A DNA stretch of 64,000 bases from Prochilodus magdalenae (GCA_024036415.1 JAMWET010003459.1:152001-216000); one strand, 5' to 3'. Counted from the stretch's first letter, positions 12,470 to 24,632 are shown. Translations and numbers: made by a program. The notes: generated by a model from the sequence alone, not told the origin.

Positions 12470-13160
12470 AGCCTGATGTATTAAACGTGAAATTCAATTG
12501 AACATTACTTGGGCCCCGGAACTGTTCGGGCTCAGTCTACACGAGGGCTATAAATGTTTATTGAACAATTTTGCCATTTCAGCTTCTGGTGGGCGATGCC
12601 AGTTTTGTGCTCGTAACTGCTGATGAATTACGCAAATATTGCCCTTAATTCAACCATTGTACCCTCTTTCACATGAGCAGACCCAATCAGAAGGGGATTA
12701 GATTTCTTTGAGCTGTGTGCTCAGTGATCTGTGGAGGAAAGGAGCCATCAGGGAGGAGGATATCAAAGCTGGAATTAGCATAGACGACCTTATTCAGATC
12801 ATCAGTGCCAGCCCATCGCTCCGTCAGAGCACTAGACATATTCGCCCTTCATGTAACTCCGGATAATGCGGCCGATCAGCGGTGTAGTTCACGCGAATTC
12901 AAGGTTGGGTAATTCGTAATCCTGGAATGATCTGTCCTTTTTTTCCCAAAGCCCTTTAATCAGGGACGCCAGCAGTACGTTTAGCCGTATTTTTGTCACG
13001 GTAGATTTGCTGGAACATCAGTCGATTTGTTGGGAGTAATTGGGATTTTTTTGCTTGCGTGTGTAATCTTTCAGGCTTGATGCTCCGGGGGAGCCAGAGA
13101 GCGTCTCCTATCTCCTCGCTGGCAATGTCCTGGGCCTCCGTGCTTGTTAATGACATCAGA
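12470..13160. other. Unique island, candidate conserved non-coding element
   Basis: Non-repetitive, balanced composition, with AATTCAATTG, GATGAATTACGC and AGCATAGACGACC type strings and no significant frame. A candidate regulatory island by appearance only. Confidence 0.25.
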
Positions 13161-13413
13161 TTCTGGACATTAACATGTTCCGAACCATGGGAATAGAAAA
13201 GAGGAAAGGCCGCAAGCTCTGCTGCCAGTTGGTCAAACTTTAGGGAATCCGGGAGTCAGCGTTGTTTGGAATAAGTCCATTTATTTTTGGTGCATGCTCC
13301 TCTCACATTTTGCTGGATCTTCCTTTAGATACAGAAATGCATTCTGTGTTTCTCCTTGGCCATGTTGGCAAAAACCTCTAATACCCCAAACTGATATTAT
13401 CCGACCTGCGGAC

Positions 13414-13602
13414 GTCAAAGGTCTGAGGCTTTGGCCATTGGGTGATGGTCACAGGTATTGGGTTGACGGAGTTTTGGTGGCTGGCCGTTTTGATGCTTAC
13501 TAACCTGTGACCTAACCATCAAAACGGCCAGCCACCAAAACTCCGTCAACCCAATGTAACCCTGTGACCATCCCCCAATGGCCAAAGCCTCAAACCTTTG
13601 AC
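13414..13602. repeat. Long inverted repeat (hairpin) at satellite edge
   Basis: A 36-bp arm at 13460-13495 is perfectly complementary to 13517-13552. With small indels, the complementarity extends outwards to about 13414 and 13602. The spacer is only 21 bp (13496-13516). The left arm is a satellite segment flipped relative to the array. Confidence 0.9.
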
Positions 13603-15610
13603 ACCCTGAGCCAGTTATGTCCAAACCATGACCAACGCCCTCCAACACCTAAAGCCTCCAACTTCAGACCTATCCATCTTCAGACCTATCCCACCCCTGA
13701 TTACTGCCCTTGAACCACCAAAACTTCCAACCTCCAATACCCTGTCAACCTAACACTATCACACGAACACCTAAAGCCTTTAATAGCCCTATGTCTACCT
13801 ATGATCACCATCTTCCAACCCTCAAACCTCTAAAACCCCAACCTAATATTGTCCAAACCATGACCAGTGTCCTCTAACCATCAAAACGACCAGCCACCAA
13901 AACTTCGTCAACCCAGTACCTGTGACCATCACCCAATGGCCAAAGCCTCAAACCCTTGATGCCCTGAGCCAGTTATGTCCAAACCATGACAAATGCCCTC
14001 CAACACCTAAAGCCTCCAACTTCAGACCTATCCATCTTCAGACCTATCCCACCCCTGATTACTGCTCTTGAACCACCAAAACTTCCAACCTCCAATACCC
14101 TGTCAACCTAACACTGTCACACGAACACCTAAAGCCTTCAATAGCCCAACTATGTCTACTTAAGATCACCATCTTCCAACCCTCAAACCTCTAAAACCCC
14201 AACCTAATATTGTCCAAACCATGACCAGTGTCCTCTAACCATCAAAACGGCCAGCCACCAAAACTCCGTCAACCCAATACCTAGTGACCATCACCCAACG
14301 GCCAAAAGCCTCCGGACCCTTGATGCCTGCCCTGACCCGTTGTGTAGTAATGTCCAAACCATGACAAATGCCCTCCAACACCTAAAGCCTCCAACTTCAG
14401 ACCTATCCAGCCCCTGATTACTGCCCTTGAACCACCAAAACTTTCAACCTCCAATACCCTGTCAACCTAACACCGTCACGCGAACACCTAAAGCCTTCAA
14501 TAGCCCAACTCAGTAATGTTCAGTCCATAACTGATGCCCTCCAACTGCCAAAAGCTTCAAACTCAAATTCAGTTCAGTCCATGATCACAATCTTCTAACC
14601 CTCAAAGCCTCAAACCTCTAAAACCCCAACCTAATATTGTCCAAACCATGACCAGTGTCCTCTAACCATCAAAACAGCCTACTTCCGATATTCTGTCAAC
14701 CTGATACCGGTGGCTGCTGCCCCAACACCCAAAGCCTCAAACCTTTGATACCCTCAACCCGATATGTGACCCATGACCGACACCTTCCAACCCCCAAGAC
14801 TTCTAACCTTAAAACCATGATCGCCACCCTAGAATCCACGAAACCTCCAACCTTCAATAACCCCAATCCAATACTGTCACTGGAACATCCGAAGCCACAA
14901 ACCTTTAATGTCACCAATCCAATTGCATCCAACCACTGACCAATGCCCTCCAATGGCCGAGCCCTATAACTTCAAATCCAACCCCGAAAAAGCCTCTCAC
15001 CCATAATCGCTGCCCTTGAACCCCTGAAGCTTTGAACCTTCAATACCCCCGGTCCAATAGCGTCCAACCCTTGACCAATGCCCTCCAATGCCCAAATTCT
15101 ATAACTTTTTAAATCCAGCAAACCCAATGTTGTCCAACCCGACATCTTCCAACCCCGAAAAAAAACCCCGAAAAAAAGCCCCTAACCTCAAAACCATAAT
15201 CGTCGCCCTAGAACCCACAAAACCTCCAACCTTCAATAACCCCAATCCAATACTGTCACTGGAACATCCGAAGCCACAAACCTTTAATGTCACCAATCCA
15301 ATTGCATCCAACCACTGACCAATGCCCTCCAATGGCCGAGTCCTAAAAACCCAATGTTGTCCAACCCGACATCTTCCAACCCCTAAAAAGCCTCTCACCC
15401 ACGATCGCTGCCCTTGAACCCCAAAAGCTTTGAACCTTTAGTACCCCCAGTCCAATAGCATCCAAGCCTTGACCAATGCCCTCCAACCCCTAAAACCTCC
15501 AACTTCAAATACATCGATGCTTTCCAACACATGACTGATGCATTCCAACCTCCAACACCCATTCAATCAAATGCCATCTAACCCATGACTGCCCACACCC
15601 CAAGTTGGCA
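13414..15610. repeat. Diverged C/A-rich satellite with about 361-bp higher-order unit
   Basis: The anchor CCATCAAAACGGCCAGCC occurs near 13516, 13878 (one change) and 14239, giving a 361-bp period; a weaker copy is near 14666. Later units (14852 and 15231, CCTTCAATAACCCCAATCC) repeat at about 379 bp. Within units, shorter phrases such as AAAGCCTCCAACCTTC recur. The first ~80 bp lie in the opposite orientation to the rest, forming a hairpin. Confidence 0.8.
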
Positions 15611-15830
15611 GCCCTGATACCCTATAGGCTACATTAAACTGAAAAAGAAGGACGTGTCTGTTTTTAAAATGATGGTTAGGATTCGGTAGTTGATCCGTCA
15701 CACACAAAATGACTTGCCTTCACTTGTAAGTGCTAAGCAAGACCAGCAGAAAGCAGCAAGCTGGAAACCTGTATCTGAAGCAAACACCACATTAGGTTTT
15801 GATGAATGCACAGCAAACCCATCGACCTGA
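15610..15830. other. Unassigned spacer
   Basis: Short stretch after the satellite with no recognisable feature. Confidence 0.3.
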
Positions 15831-16735
15831 GCGTGTTTTTATATATCTGTAGCCCTGGTGCGCTGCTGTTGCTTTCCGCGGCATGCTAATGATGATTCAT
15901 TAGTGACCCGAGCTTCAGGAGCTAATGTGTGTCGCGGATAATTCATGCTAGTCAGCTGCACATTTCGACATGAGAAATGAGCTGATAGGGGTGCCTAAAG
16001 CTAATGCAATTAAAGTAATGAATGGTAACGGACCGTCGGACAAAAAGCTCTTTGCCCCTCTAGGATTTCCATGTTGTCTGATGCCCTGATATATATGAGC
16101 ATTGAGTAAACGGCGGGGCTGCTGAGTCATGGAAACAGACCCTGGTTCCAAAGGTTCCGGTAATGCCGACGAGGCCTTCGGAAGAGTCGAAACGTTCAAG
16201 GGTGGGATTTATTAGGACATACGTTGTCATCTAAACGACGTTTCCGACCCTGAGCCTTGTTACCAACAACGCTTTATCGGGACTGTGGACGAGCACTTCG
16301 CTGATTAAGGCTGCGTCGGTCCTGTCTTAGGTGTCCGAGTGATGGTACTTTCAATGTGTAATTAAGCAAATGGTTCTTCTGCTAAAAGAGCCCTCGCATA
16401 TGGGGTCCTGTTTCATTACACTAAATGGGTAATACATCGATTGCCCTCATGGCGAGGCCCATTCCTCCACCGCTGGCGCCATGCTCCTCTCTCCGATTTG
16501 AATATTTAATCAATTAGAGCCTGGGCCGATTGAACGGACGTGGCATAAAGCACGCAGATGGACAGGCATTAGCGGCTGCGGGTTGAGAGGACCGCAGGTT
16601 AACAACTTAGCGTTTGTGCCGATGTAAGGTGCAGGCTCGCTGCCGGCGGTATGGACATTTAGGATGTCATTGCCAAGATCAACAAAGTAAAGGGCCGCTT
16701 AATGCACTCCTATAAATACACGCTTAGACAGTCCG
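15830..16735. other. Unique island, candidate conserved non-coding element
   Basis: The longest clean unique stretch so far, with many homeobox-like cores (CTAATGATGATTCATTAG near 15885, TGTGTAATTAAGC near 16356, TTAATCAATTAGAGCC near 16506). No frame of note on either strand. It strongly resembles vertebrate regulatory islands in style, but conservation is untested. Confidence 0.3.
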
Positions 16736-16892
16736 AGCAGCCGGTCTGCAAAGTCAGGCGTTCTCAGACTTGGCGCGGCAGGGAGAACTGCGAGGACTGG
16801 GGTTATTAACACTTTTGCTGGAGTACCTCCGTAGTCTTGCAAAAGGATTGGACTGAGAAATGAAACATACAGGCAATACTGGTTTTCCTATT

Positions 16893-19115
16893 CCACCTTA
16901 AATTACTTGCTTACCTTAAATGGAGCTGCAGTTACATTCTGAAGCCTTAGCTTCTTGTTCAAATCTTAGATTCCACCTTAAACGAAGCTGCAGTTACATT
17001 CTGGAGCCTCGGTTTCTTGTTCAAATCTTAGGTTCCACCTTAAACAGAGCTGCAGTTACATTCTGGAGCCTCAGCTTCTTGTTCGAATCTTGGGTTCCAC
17101 CTTAAATGGTGCAGCAGTTACAGTCTGGAGCCTCGGCTTCTTGTTCGAATCTTGGGTTCCACCTTAAATGGTGCAGCAGTTACAGTCTGGAGCCTCGGCT
17201 TCTTGTTCAAATCTTAGGTTCCACCTTAAATGGTGCAACAGTTACATTCTGGAGCCTCGGCTTCTTGTTCAAATCTTAGGTTCCACCTTAAATGGTGCAG
17301 CAGTTACATTCTGGAGCCTCGGCTTCTTGTTCAAATCTTAGGTTCCACCTTAAATGGTGCAGCAGTTACATTCTGGAGCCTCGGCTTCTTGTTCAAATCT
17401 TAGGTTCCACCTTAAATGGTGCAGCAGTTACATTCTGGAGCCTCAGCTTCTTGTTCAAATCTTATGTTCCACCTTAAGCTGTGTTGTAGATACAGTCTGG
17501 AGCCTCGGCTACTTGTTAAAACTTTTCTGCTCCTCCTTAAATGGGGCTGCAGTTACATTCTGGAGCCTCGGCTTCTTGTTCAAATCTTAGGTTCCACCTT
17601 AAACGGTGCTACAGTTACATTCTGGAGCCTCAGCTTCTTGTTCAAATCTTAGGTTCCACCTTAAACGGTGCTACAGTTACATTCTGGAGTTTTGGCTTCT
17701 TGTTCAAATCTTAGGTTCCACCTTAAACGGTGCTACAGTTACATTCTGGAGCCTTGGTTTCTTGTTCAAATCTTAGGTTCCACCTTAAACGGTGCTACAG
17801 TTACATTCTGGAGCCTCGGCTTCTTGTTCAAATCTTAGGTTCCACCTTAAACGGTGCTACAGTTACATTCTGGAGCCTTAGCTTCTTGTTCAAACCTTAG
17901 GTTCCACCTTAAGTGGGGCTGCAGTTACATTCTGGAGCCTCGGCTTCTTGTTCAAATCTTAGGTTCCACCTTAAATGGGGCTGCAGTTACATTCTGAAGC
18001 CTCGGTTTCTTGTTCAAATCTTAGGTTCCACCTTAAACAGAGCTGCAGTTACATTCTGGAGCCTCAGCTTCTTGTTCAAATCTTGGGTTCCACCTTAAAT
18101 GGTGCAGCAGTTACAGTCTGGAGCCTCGGCTTCTTGTTCAAATCTTAGGTTCCACCTTAAATGGTGCAGCAGTTACATTCTGGAGCCTCTGCTTCTTGTT
18201 CAAATCTTAGGTTCCACCTTAAATGGTGCAGCAGTTACATTCTGGAGCCTTAGCTTCTTGTTCAAATCTTATGTTCCACCTTAAGCTGTGTTGTAGATAC
18301 AGTCTGGAGCCTCGGCTACTTGTTAAAACTTTTCTGCTCCACCTTAAATGGGGTTGCAGTTACATTCTGGATTTTCGGCTTTTTGTTAAAATCTTAGGTT
18401 CCACCTTAAACGGTGCTACAGTTACATTCTGGAGCCTCGGCTTCTTGTTCAAATCTTAGGTTCCATCTTAAATGGTGCAGCAGTTACATTCTGGAGCCTT
18501 AGCTTCTTGTTCAAATCTTATGTTCCACCTTAAACGGTGCATCTGTTACATTCTGTAGCCTCGGCTTCTTGTTCAAATCTTATGTTCCACCTTAAATGGT
18601 GCAGCAGTTACATTCTGGAGCCTTGGCTTCTTGTTAAAATCTTAGGTTCCACCTTAAATGGGGCAGCAGTTACATTCTGGAGCCTCGGCTTCTTGTTCAA
18701 ATCTTAGGTTCCACCTTAAATGGTGCAGCAGTTACATTCTGGAGCCTCAACTTCTAGTTCAAATTGTGTGTTCCACCTTAAACGGTGCTACAGTTACATT
18801 CTGGAGCTTTAGCTTCTTGTTCAAATCTTAGGTTCCACCTTAAGCTGTGTTGTAGTTACAATCTGGTGCCTCAGCTACTTGTTAAAACCTTTCTGCTCCA
18901 CCTTAAATGGTGCAGCAGTTACATTCTGGAGCCTCAGCTTCTTGTTCAACTCTTATGTTCCACCTTAAGCTGTGTTGTAGTAACAGTCTGGTGCCTCAGC
19001 TACTTTCTGCTCCACCTTAAATGGTGCAACAGTTACATTGTGGAGCCTCGGCTTGTTCAAATCTTATGTTCCACCTTAAATGGTGCAGTAGTTACATTCC
19101 CCCACCTCATCTCTC
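16893..19115. repeat. 62-bp minisatellite, about 36 copies
   Basis: Unit contains TTCCACCTTAAATGGTGC, AGTTACATTCTGGAGCC and TCGGCTTCTTGTTCAAATC. A variant unit with GCTGTGTTGTAG recurs at about 17478, 18285, 18844 and 18969, spacings of 807, 559 and 125 bp (13, 9 and 2 units, each plus 1 bp), so higher-order duplication has occurred. Because 62 is not divisible by three, frames shift each unit; the small open frames are artefacts. Confidence 0.92.
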
Positions 19116-19239
19116 CTTCTTAAAGCAGCATGGAGTTCACAAAGCCCCCCGCACCCCTACCTTGTCCTGTACACAACCACTAACACCCCGTGTTGCTGAT
19201 TGCCTGGATGAGTGTTGAGTAACTTTGTTTGTTTCCCAT

Positions 19240-19455
19240 TTAGGGATCCAGGATCGTGCCCTTGTTGCCGCAGCTCTTCCTTTCCACAGTGCACCTAGCC
19301 AAGTCCCATCCAGCTGCCCACCATCCACTTTCACCGCTACCCACTGCTGCTGGTGGCTGACCCTAGCTGGTCTCATTCCAGCCACTGTTGTGCCCCTCTT
19401 GGTGCATGTGAGCACACCTGGCCACCGTAGACATACTGGACTGAGAGCCTGAAGC
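19240..19455. repeat. Duplicated module D, copy 1
   Basis: Matches 20990-21240 closely: both contain CCCTTGTTGCCGCAGCTCT, AAGTCCCATCCAGCTGCCCA and GACAGCCTGAAGCT-type blocks. The second copy carries an extra internal repeat of the CATCCAGCTGCCCACCATCC block. Confidence 0.75.
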
Positions 19456-19629
19456 TGCTGCCGAACCTGATTGGCTGACGTCTAGTTATCCACCTGTGCC
19501 AGCTCTGCTGTTGCCATCTTCAACAAGGAGCCTTGCATTGATCTGGTTGATCTCCATGGGATGTTGTAACAGTGAGCAGAGGTCAGGGAGCGTCTACAAA
19601 TGACACCACAACACTGAACCCAGCACATC

Positions 19630-19925
19630 ACATTACAGATGTGACTGGATTGGGCATGGACTGGACATGTTTCAGGCCACATCAGTGTTCAGACACTCTT
19701 GCTCCATCAAAGAATTGGTCAGTTGGTCCAGATTTGGTGGATGCCTTCCCTGGCACAATTCCGAGGAGAATTCCCTGTAGACTGGGATTTTCCCACTGCT
19801 GGTAGACCCGTATGACCGTACGCTGCTTCCACACACCTGCAGATTCAGCTACTTCCTTCACACTATGGTCTTTGGCCACACCCACATCTCAGTCACTCCT
19901 TTTAGCCAATCATAAACATCTGCTC
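19630..19925 (-). mobile_element. Tc1-like family B, internally deleted copy
   Basis: The minus strand again gives the HTH-like N-terminus (DHSVKEVAESAGVWKQR, IRVYQQW) and, in another frame, the C-terminal-like GRHPPNLDQLTN region, with no catalytic core between. Its N-terminal end is part of the duplicated block that begins at about 19803. Confidence 0.6.
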
Positions 19926-20462
19926 TGGAGCGTTTTCCACACATGGAACGAGACATTCCCTGCACTGTAGCCCCGCTTCCTAATCTATGGATCCCGTCCC
20001 TCACACCCCAAAGGTGTTTATAGCCCCATCGTCCTCCAGCAGCCCCAAACTACTACTACCTTAACCACACAAGGTGATGCCGGCATCAGGCAGTTATTTC
20101 GTCAAGTGGCTTCCAGTGAGGGAGCTTGGGAAGAGGCAATCAGTTCTTCAGATGTCTGGTCCCTCTCTCCACCACTATTCAAGTCGAGAACACTCGACTA
20201 CGTAGCATTGTACACCAGACCACTCCACCGATGCTGTTTACATCCCAACCATCAACTCATGTGGAGAACTCCCCAGTTAAACATGGGCACCGACAACTGA
20301 AGTGAAAATACAGGAAGTGTCTGCTGGTAAACACCGAGAATCATACCAAGGGACACATTTGCAACACTTCACTCGGCTATTTTTAAAAGCTACTCATGAA
20401 GTCTACCGCCCCTCTTTGTTTTAATCCTCGGGCGGGAGGTTTTGGGTCAATGAGCGTGTTTA
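19803..20462. repeat. Segmental duplication block A, first copy
   Basis: Nearly identical to 22176-22526 plus 23141-23465. The match starts in the Tc1 family B N-terminal region (ACCGTACGCTGCTTCCA) and ends at TTTGTTTTAATCCTCGG. The second copy is split by a satellite insertion. Confidence 0.88.
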
Positions 20463-20985
20463 GCATTTTTCCAAGAACCGCAATCGTGAATTTACGACGT
20501 GCGCTCCAACGTTCCCCGCCAGCATCAAAACTCAAGTGGAGCACATTACTCTTACCTGACGGCTGGGCGACAGCTCCATCCGACTGCCAGAAATAACTGA
20601 CTGCCACTTCGCCGTCTCCCCCACCTTTTTCACTGTGTTTATGCAGTTGCGTAATTTGCAAATGCCTCGCGCCCAGGAGCACCCCGAACCATAAAAGCAC
20701 AAAGCTCGAACGAAATAATGCGCCGTGCACTAAATGAAATGCATAAAAATGGGGAGAAATATGTTTTAGGTTTGCATAATGTGGCTGTTAGCGACGAGGA
20801 GCCTTCAGTTCCGTAGCAGAAGGCCTAACGAGTTTTTGTTGGATACAAAATCTAAATTTCCAAAGGGAAACTGCCCACTTGAGACCCTTCTCTGGGAACG
20901 GAGAGTGAAAGCTACTGAGCAGACTCAGGAGTTCAGGAGCTGAACACTAAGAAGTCCCTTTTATGGAGGTGGCAGGTGCCCCCCT
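20463..20985. other. Unique sequence, present once
   Basis: Part of the segment that is missing from the second copy of the local duplication. It holds a 115-codon minus-strand frame (20383-20730 overlaps it) without recognisable domains; I do not regard it as a gene. Confidence 0.3.
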
Positions 20986-21250
20986 GGCCCAGGATCGCGC
21001 CCTTGTTGCCGCAGCTCTAACGTTGCACAGTGCACCTTGTCAAGTCCCATCCAGCTGCCCACCATCCACGTTCACTGCTGCCCACTGCTGCTGGTAGCTG
21101 ACCCTAGCTGGTCCCATCCAGCTGCCCACCATCCACTTTCACTGCTGCCCACTGCTGGTCCCATTCCAGCTGCTGTTGGTGCATGTGAGTACACTTGGCC
21201 GCAGTGGACATACTTGACTGACAGCCTGAAGCTCCTGCCTTGGCACCCCC
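20985..21250. repeat. Duplicated module D, copy 2
   Basis: Second copy of the 19240-19455 module, with an internal tandem repeat of about 50 bp (the CCCACCATCCACTTTCACTG region appears twice). Confidence 0.75.
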
Positions 21251-21930
21251 GTACCAGCTCTGTTGTTGCCATCTTCCAAAGCTATCCCTCTCACTGTCTA
21301 CGCTCAAGTTCCTGGATGCACCATTCCTCACCAGTCCACTGTAGCCTTGATGTAGACACCACCAGGCACAAGCTTCACCCTGATGGTGGCACCCCCATCC
21401 CCAACACAGTCACTGGGGACCGACCTCTAACGCTGGTCTCCTTCCAGTCGTTAGATGTGCAACTGTTGGTGCACACCTAGGTGCAGTCTTCCCTGGAGAG
21501 CCTTGCTTCACCAAGCACTAACTCCATCACTGGCTGCTCTGGAATTTGTGGAAGCACCGTTCCTCACCAGTCCATTGGGGATGGCACATACCCCCACCAA
21601 CCCCACACTAGCTTCGATGCAGACGCAGAGGTGGCCATGGTTCTTTGGCAAGAGGGACTCTTTTATCAAACAGCAGGAGGACACATGAGCTGGGGGAGGT
21701 CACCACTAGGCTTCACCCTAATGGTGACCCTCCAAACCGAGCACAGGAGGTACCAATAAAATCCGTACCTCGACACACGACGACACAGTCGACACTTACT
21801 GCACATGATCAATGTTGACTGTAGAAGGCATGTCCAGAAAAAGGAGGGCATAGGTCACCCTACTATTAGCTAACCTTCAGCATGATATGGCGGCATTCGT
21901 TCAGGTATCTCCTAAGTCGCTTATAGTTCT
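21250..21930. other. Unassigned sequence
   Basis: Overlapping frames of 77-147 codons occur but show no domain, signal or homology that I recognise. The region is within the once-present segment of the duplication. Confidence 0.3.
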
Positions 21931-22018
21931 GGGTGTGTTGGGGGGTGCTGGAGCCTATCCCTGCACCCAGTGGGTAGAAGGCAGGAAATGCCCTAGACAG
22001 GCCACCAGTCCAGCACAG

Positions 22019-22174
22019 GGATATGGGCCCATCGGCCTAATATGACAACCATCCAGTGATTTCCCATTTCCTCCTGGTTTTATGCTAACGACATCATGAC
22101 CAAGGCATTCGTGTATTCCGAAGATTCGTGGCAGCCTTGGAATCCCATACTGCGCTAGCATAAATCAGCGCTAC
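22019..22174. repeat. Segmental duplication block C, first copy
   Basis: Matches 23466-23622 (CCTAATATGACAACCATCCA, ACGACATCATGACCAAGGC, AATCCCATACTGCGCTAGC). It is preceded at 21935-22018 by a dispersed-repeat scrap (TGGAGCCTATCCCTGCACCC). Confidence 0.88.
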
Positions 22175-22175
22175 T

Positions 22176-22526
22176 GACCCGTATAACCGTACGCTGCTTC
22201 CATACACCTGCAGACTCAGCTACTTCCTTCACACTATGGTCTTTGGCCACGCCCACATGCAGTCCCTCCTTTTAGCCAATCATTAGCATCTGCTCTGGAG
22301 CGTTTCCCACACATGGAACGAGACACTCCCTGCACTGTAGCACCTCTTCCCAATCTATAGATCCCGTCACTCACACCCCACAGGTGTTTATAGCCCCATC
22401 GTCCTCCAGCAGCCCCAAACTACTACTACCTTAACCACACAAGGTGATGCCGGCATCAGGCAGTTATTTCATCAAGTGGCTTCCAGTGAGGGAGCTTGGG
22501 AAAAGACAATCAGTTTTTCAGATGTC
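22176..22526. repeat. Block A, second copy, left part
   Basis: Second copy of 19803 onwards, including the family B Tc1 N-terminal remnant (about 22176-22300, minus strand). It breaks at GATGTC (22526), where the satellite starts. Confidence 0.88.
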
Positions 22527-23140
22527 AAATTTACGGACATTTACAGAAATACGGAACAAATCGGAGACGTTAAATGGAGAGTTAGCTTGTCAGGAACACC
22601 ATCAGCATCCATATATGGAAAGTTAGCTTCTTGGAGACATTAAAAAATATCCTCATATGAAGCGTTAGCTTCTCAGGAACACCATCAGCATCCGTACATG
22701 GAACGTTAGCTACTCAGGAACACTGTCAGCATCCATATATGGAACGTTAGCTTCTCAGAGACACTAAAAAATATCCTCATATGGAGAGTTAGCGTCTCAG
22801 GAACACTATCAGCATCCATACATGGAACGTTAGCTGCTCAGGAACACCATCAGCATCCATATATGGAACGTTAGCTTCTCGGAGACACTAAAACATCCTC
22901 ATATGGAGAGTTAGCTTCTCAGGAACACCATCAGCATCCACATACGGAACGTTAGCTTCTCAGGAACACCATCAGCATCCATATATGGAACATTAGCTTC
23001 TCAGGAACACCATCAGCATCCATATACGGAACGTTAGCTTCTCGGAGACACAAAAAAATATCCTCATATGGAGAGTTAGCTTCTCAGGAACACCATCAGC
23101 GGAACGTTAGCTTCTTTGTGACACTAAAAAATATCCTCAT
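22527..23140. repeat. 41-bp TTAGCTTCTCAGGAACACC satellite, array 1
   Basis: Units of the type GGAACGTTAGCTTCTCAGG plus ACACCATCAGCATCCATAT, mixed with a variant containing ACACTAAAAAATATCCTCAT. The array starts with a 35-bp stretch (TTTACGGACATTTACAGAAA, ATACGGAACAAAT) that is a reverse-complement monomer of the 31-bp repeat in the MITE at 45094. The array is flanked by 49-bp direct repeats (22478-22526 and 23141-23189). Confidence 0.85.
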
Positions 23141-23465
23141 GGCTTCCAGTGAGGGAGCTTGGGAAAAGACAATCAGTTCTTCAGATGTCTGGTCCCTCTC
23201 TCCACCACTATTCAAGTCGAGAACACTCAAACTACGTAGCATTGTACACCAGACCACTCCACCGATTCTGTTTACATCCTAACCATCAACTCATGTGGAG
23301 AACTCCCCAGTTAAACATGGGCACCGACAACTGAAGTGAAAATACAGGAAGTGTCTGCTGGTAAACACGGAGAATCATACCAAGGGACACATTTGCAACA
23401 CTTCACTCGGCTATTTTTAAAAGCTACCCATGAAGTCTACCGCCCCTCTTTGTTTTAATCCTCGG
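23141..23465. repeat. Block A, second copy, right part
   Basis: Resumes block A after the satellite, with the first 49 bp repeated on both sides of it. Ends at TTTTAATCCTCGG as in the first copy, then passes straight into block C. Confidence 0.88.
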
Positions 23466-23622
23466 TGATATGAGCACATTGGCCTAATATGACAACCATC
23501 CAGTGATTTCCCATTTTCTCCTGGTTTTATACTAACGACATCATGACCAAGGCATTCGAGTATTCCTAGGATTCGTGGCAGCCTTGGAATCCCATACTGC
23601 GCTAGCATAAATCAGCGCTACT
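23466..23622. repeat. Segmental duplication block C, second copy
   Basis: Copy of 22019-22174. Its placement directly after block A shows that the intervening 20463-22018 segment was lost from, or never present in, the second copy. Confidence 0.85.
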
Positions 23623-23699
23623 GTACAGGAGGGTAGACTGAAGGCCTAGCCCCTATTAGTAGCAAGCTCACCTCTGCTTCTGTCCCGAGTTCACCCACC

Positions 23700-24420
23700 A
23701 AGGCCTACAGCGTCTCTCAGACACAAAGCGAATGTCGTCCACGTACCAGCCTCATAAACACTCCAAACACTTCTCAAAGGCACTTTGCTCTTACAGCAGA
23801 GGAGGCCTCGCTGACTGGTTCCGCCGTTTTGGTGCTATGCAAATACGGCAGTGGATTCTCCCGAGAGGAATGATCATTGCTTGGTTTTAATATTCATGTC
23901 TCACTTGCTTCGACACGATATTCATTCAGATGCTCCAAATGTTGACGTGAAATCCTGCAGCCTCTCCCCGAACGCCATAAGAATGAAACAAACTGATGAA
24001 ATCAGAATGCAGATTTCTCTGTGTCATCGTTTCCTCAGATCTCTCTATTTCCACCCACTGTGTTCGCTGTCGTCAAGCGGTATCACTGTATCCCGGCGCT
24101 GTACGGCATTATTCATCGCCTCGTTTGACGCAGTGCAGCCGCTGTCAAGCAGCGGGACGTAGGCCGGTGAAGTCGAGTAATCGATAGCAGGCGTCGAACA
24201 CTGTCAAGGAAGTGGATTAGCATCATGTTCTCATTAAGCCGTGAAATGAAGTGACAGAATCAAGTCGAGTGAGGGATCAGATTACGCTGATACAGAAAAC
24301 TTAGCCTTGAGCCCACATCAAGGCTCATTCAGGGATCCGTCCGATGGTTTGAGATGGATGGATTGCTTGCCATGCTAACAGCTTTATGACGCTAGCATTG
24401 TTGAGCCTCGTTCATCAAGT
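23700..24420. other. Unique island, candidate conserved non-coding element
   Basis: Non-repetitive stretch with GTTTTAATATTCATGTCTC and similar AT cores in an otherwise balanced sequence. A 103-codon plus-strand frame at 23851 shows no domain. Regulatory nature is a guess. Confidence 0.22.
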
Positions 24421-24566
24421 GCACCACCAGATGTTGGAACAAATGTCAGTTCAGCCGTTTGTGAAACCTCTACAAAACACTACTGAGAACCAAAGCATAG
24501 GAATACGAATGTGTCCCACTTGTAGCTCATTGAAAAAGAGTAGATTGTAAACTTCCATTCTAGCCA

Positions 24567-24632
24567 GGGTTGCCATCTTTCAGAAATGAAAATAAAGAAT
24601 GGGGGGCGGGGGGTTGATGGGTGGGTTCATGT
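24567..24632. mobile_element. Truncated end of the GGGTTGCCA MITE
   Basis: Reads GGGTTGCCATCTTTCAGAAA then AAATAAAGAATGGGGGGCGG, the same as the left end of the MITE at 25879 and the inverted right end of that at 45812. It breaks off exactly where the second 41-bp satellite array starts. Confidence 0.75.
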
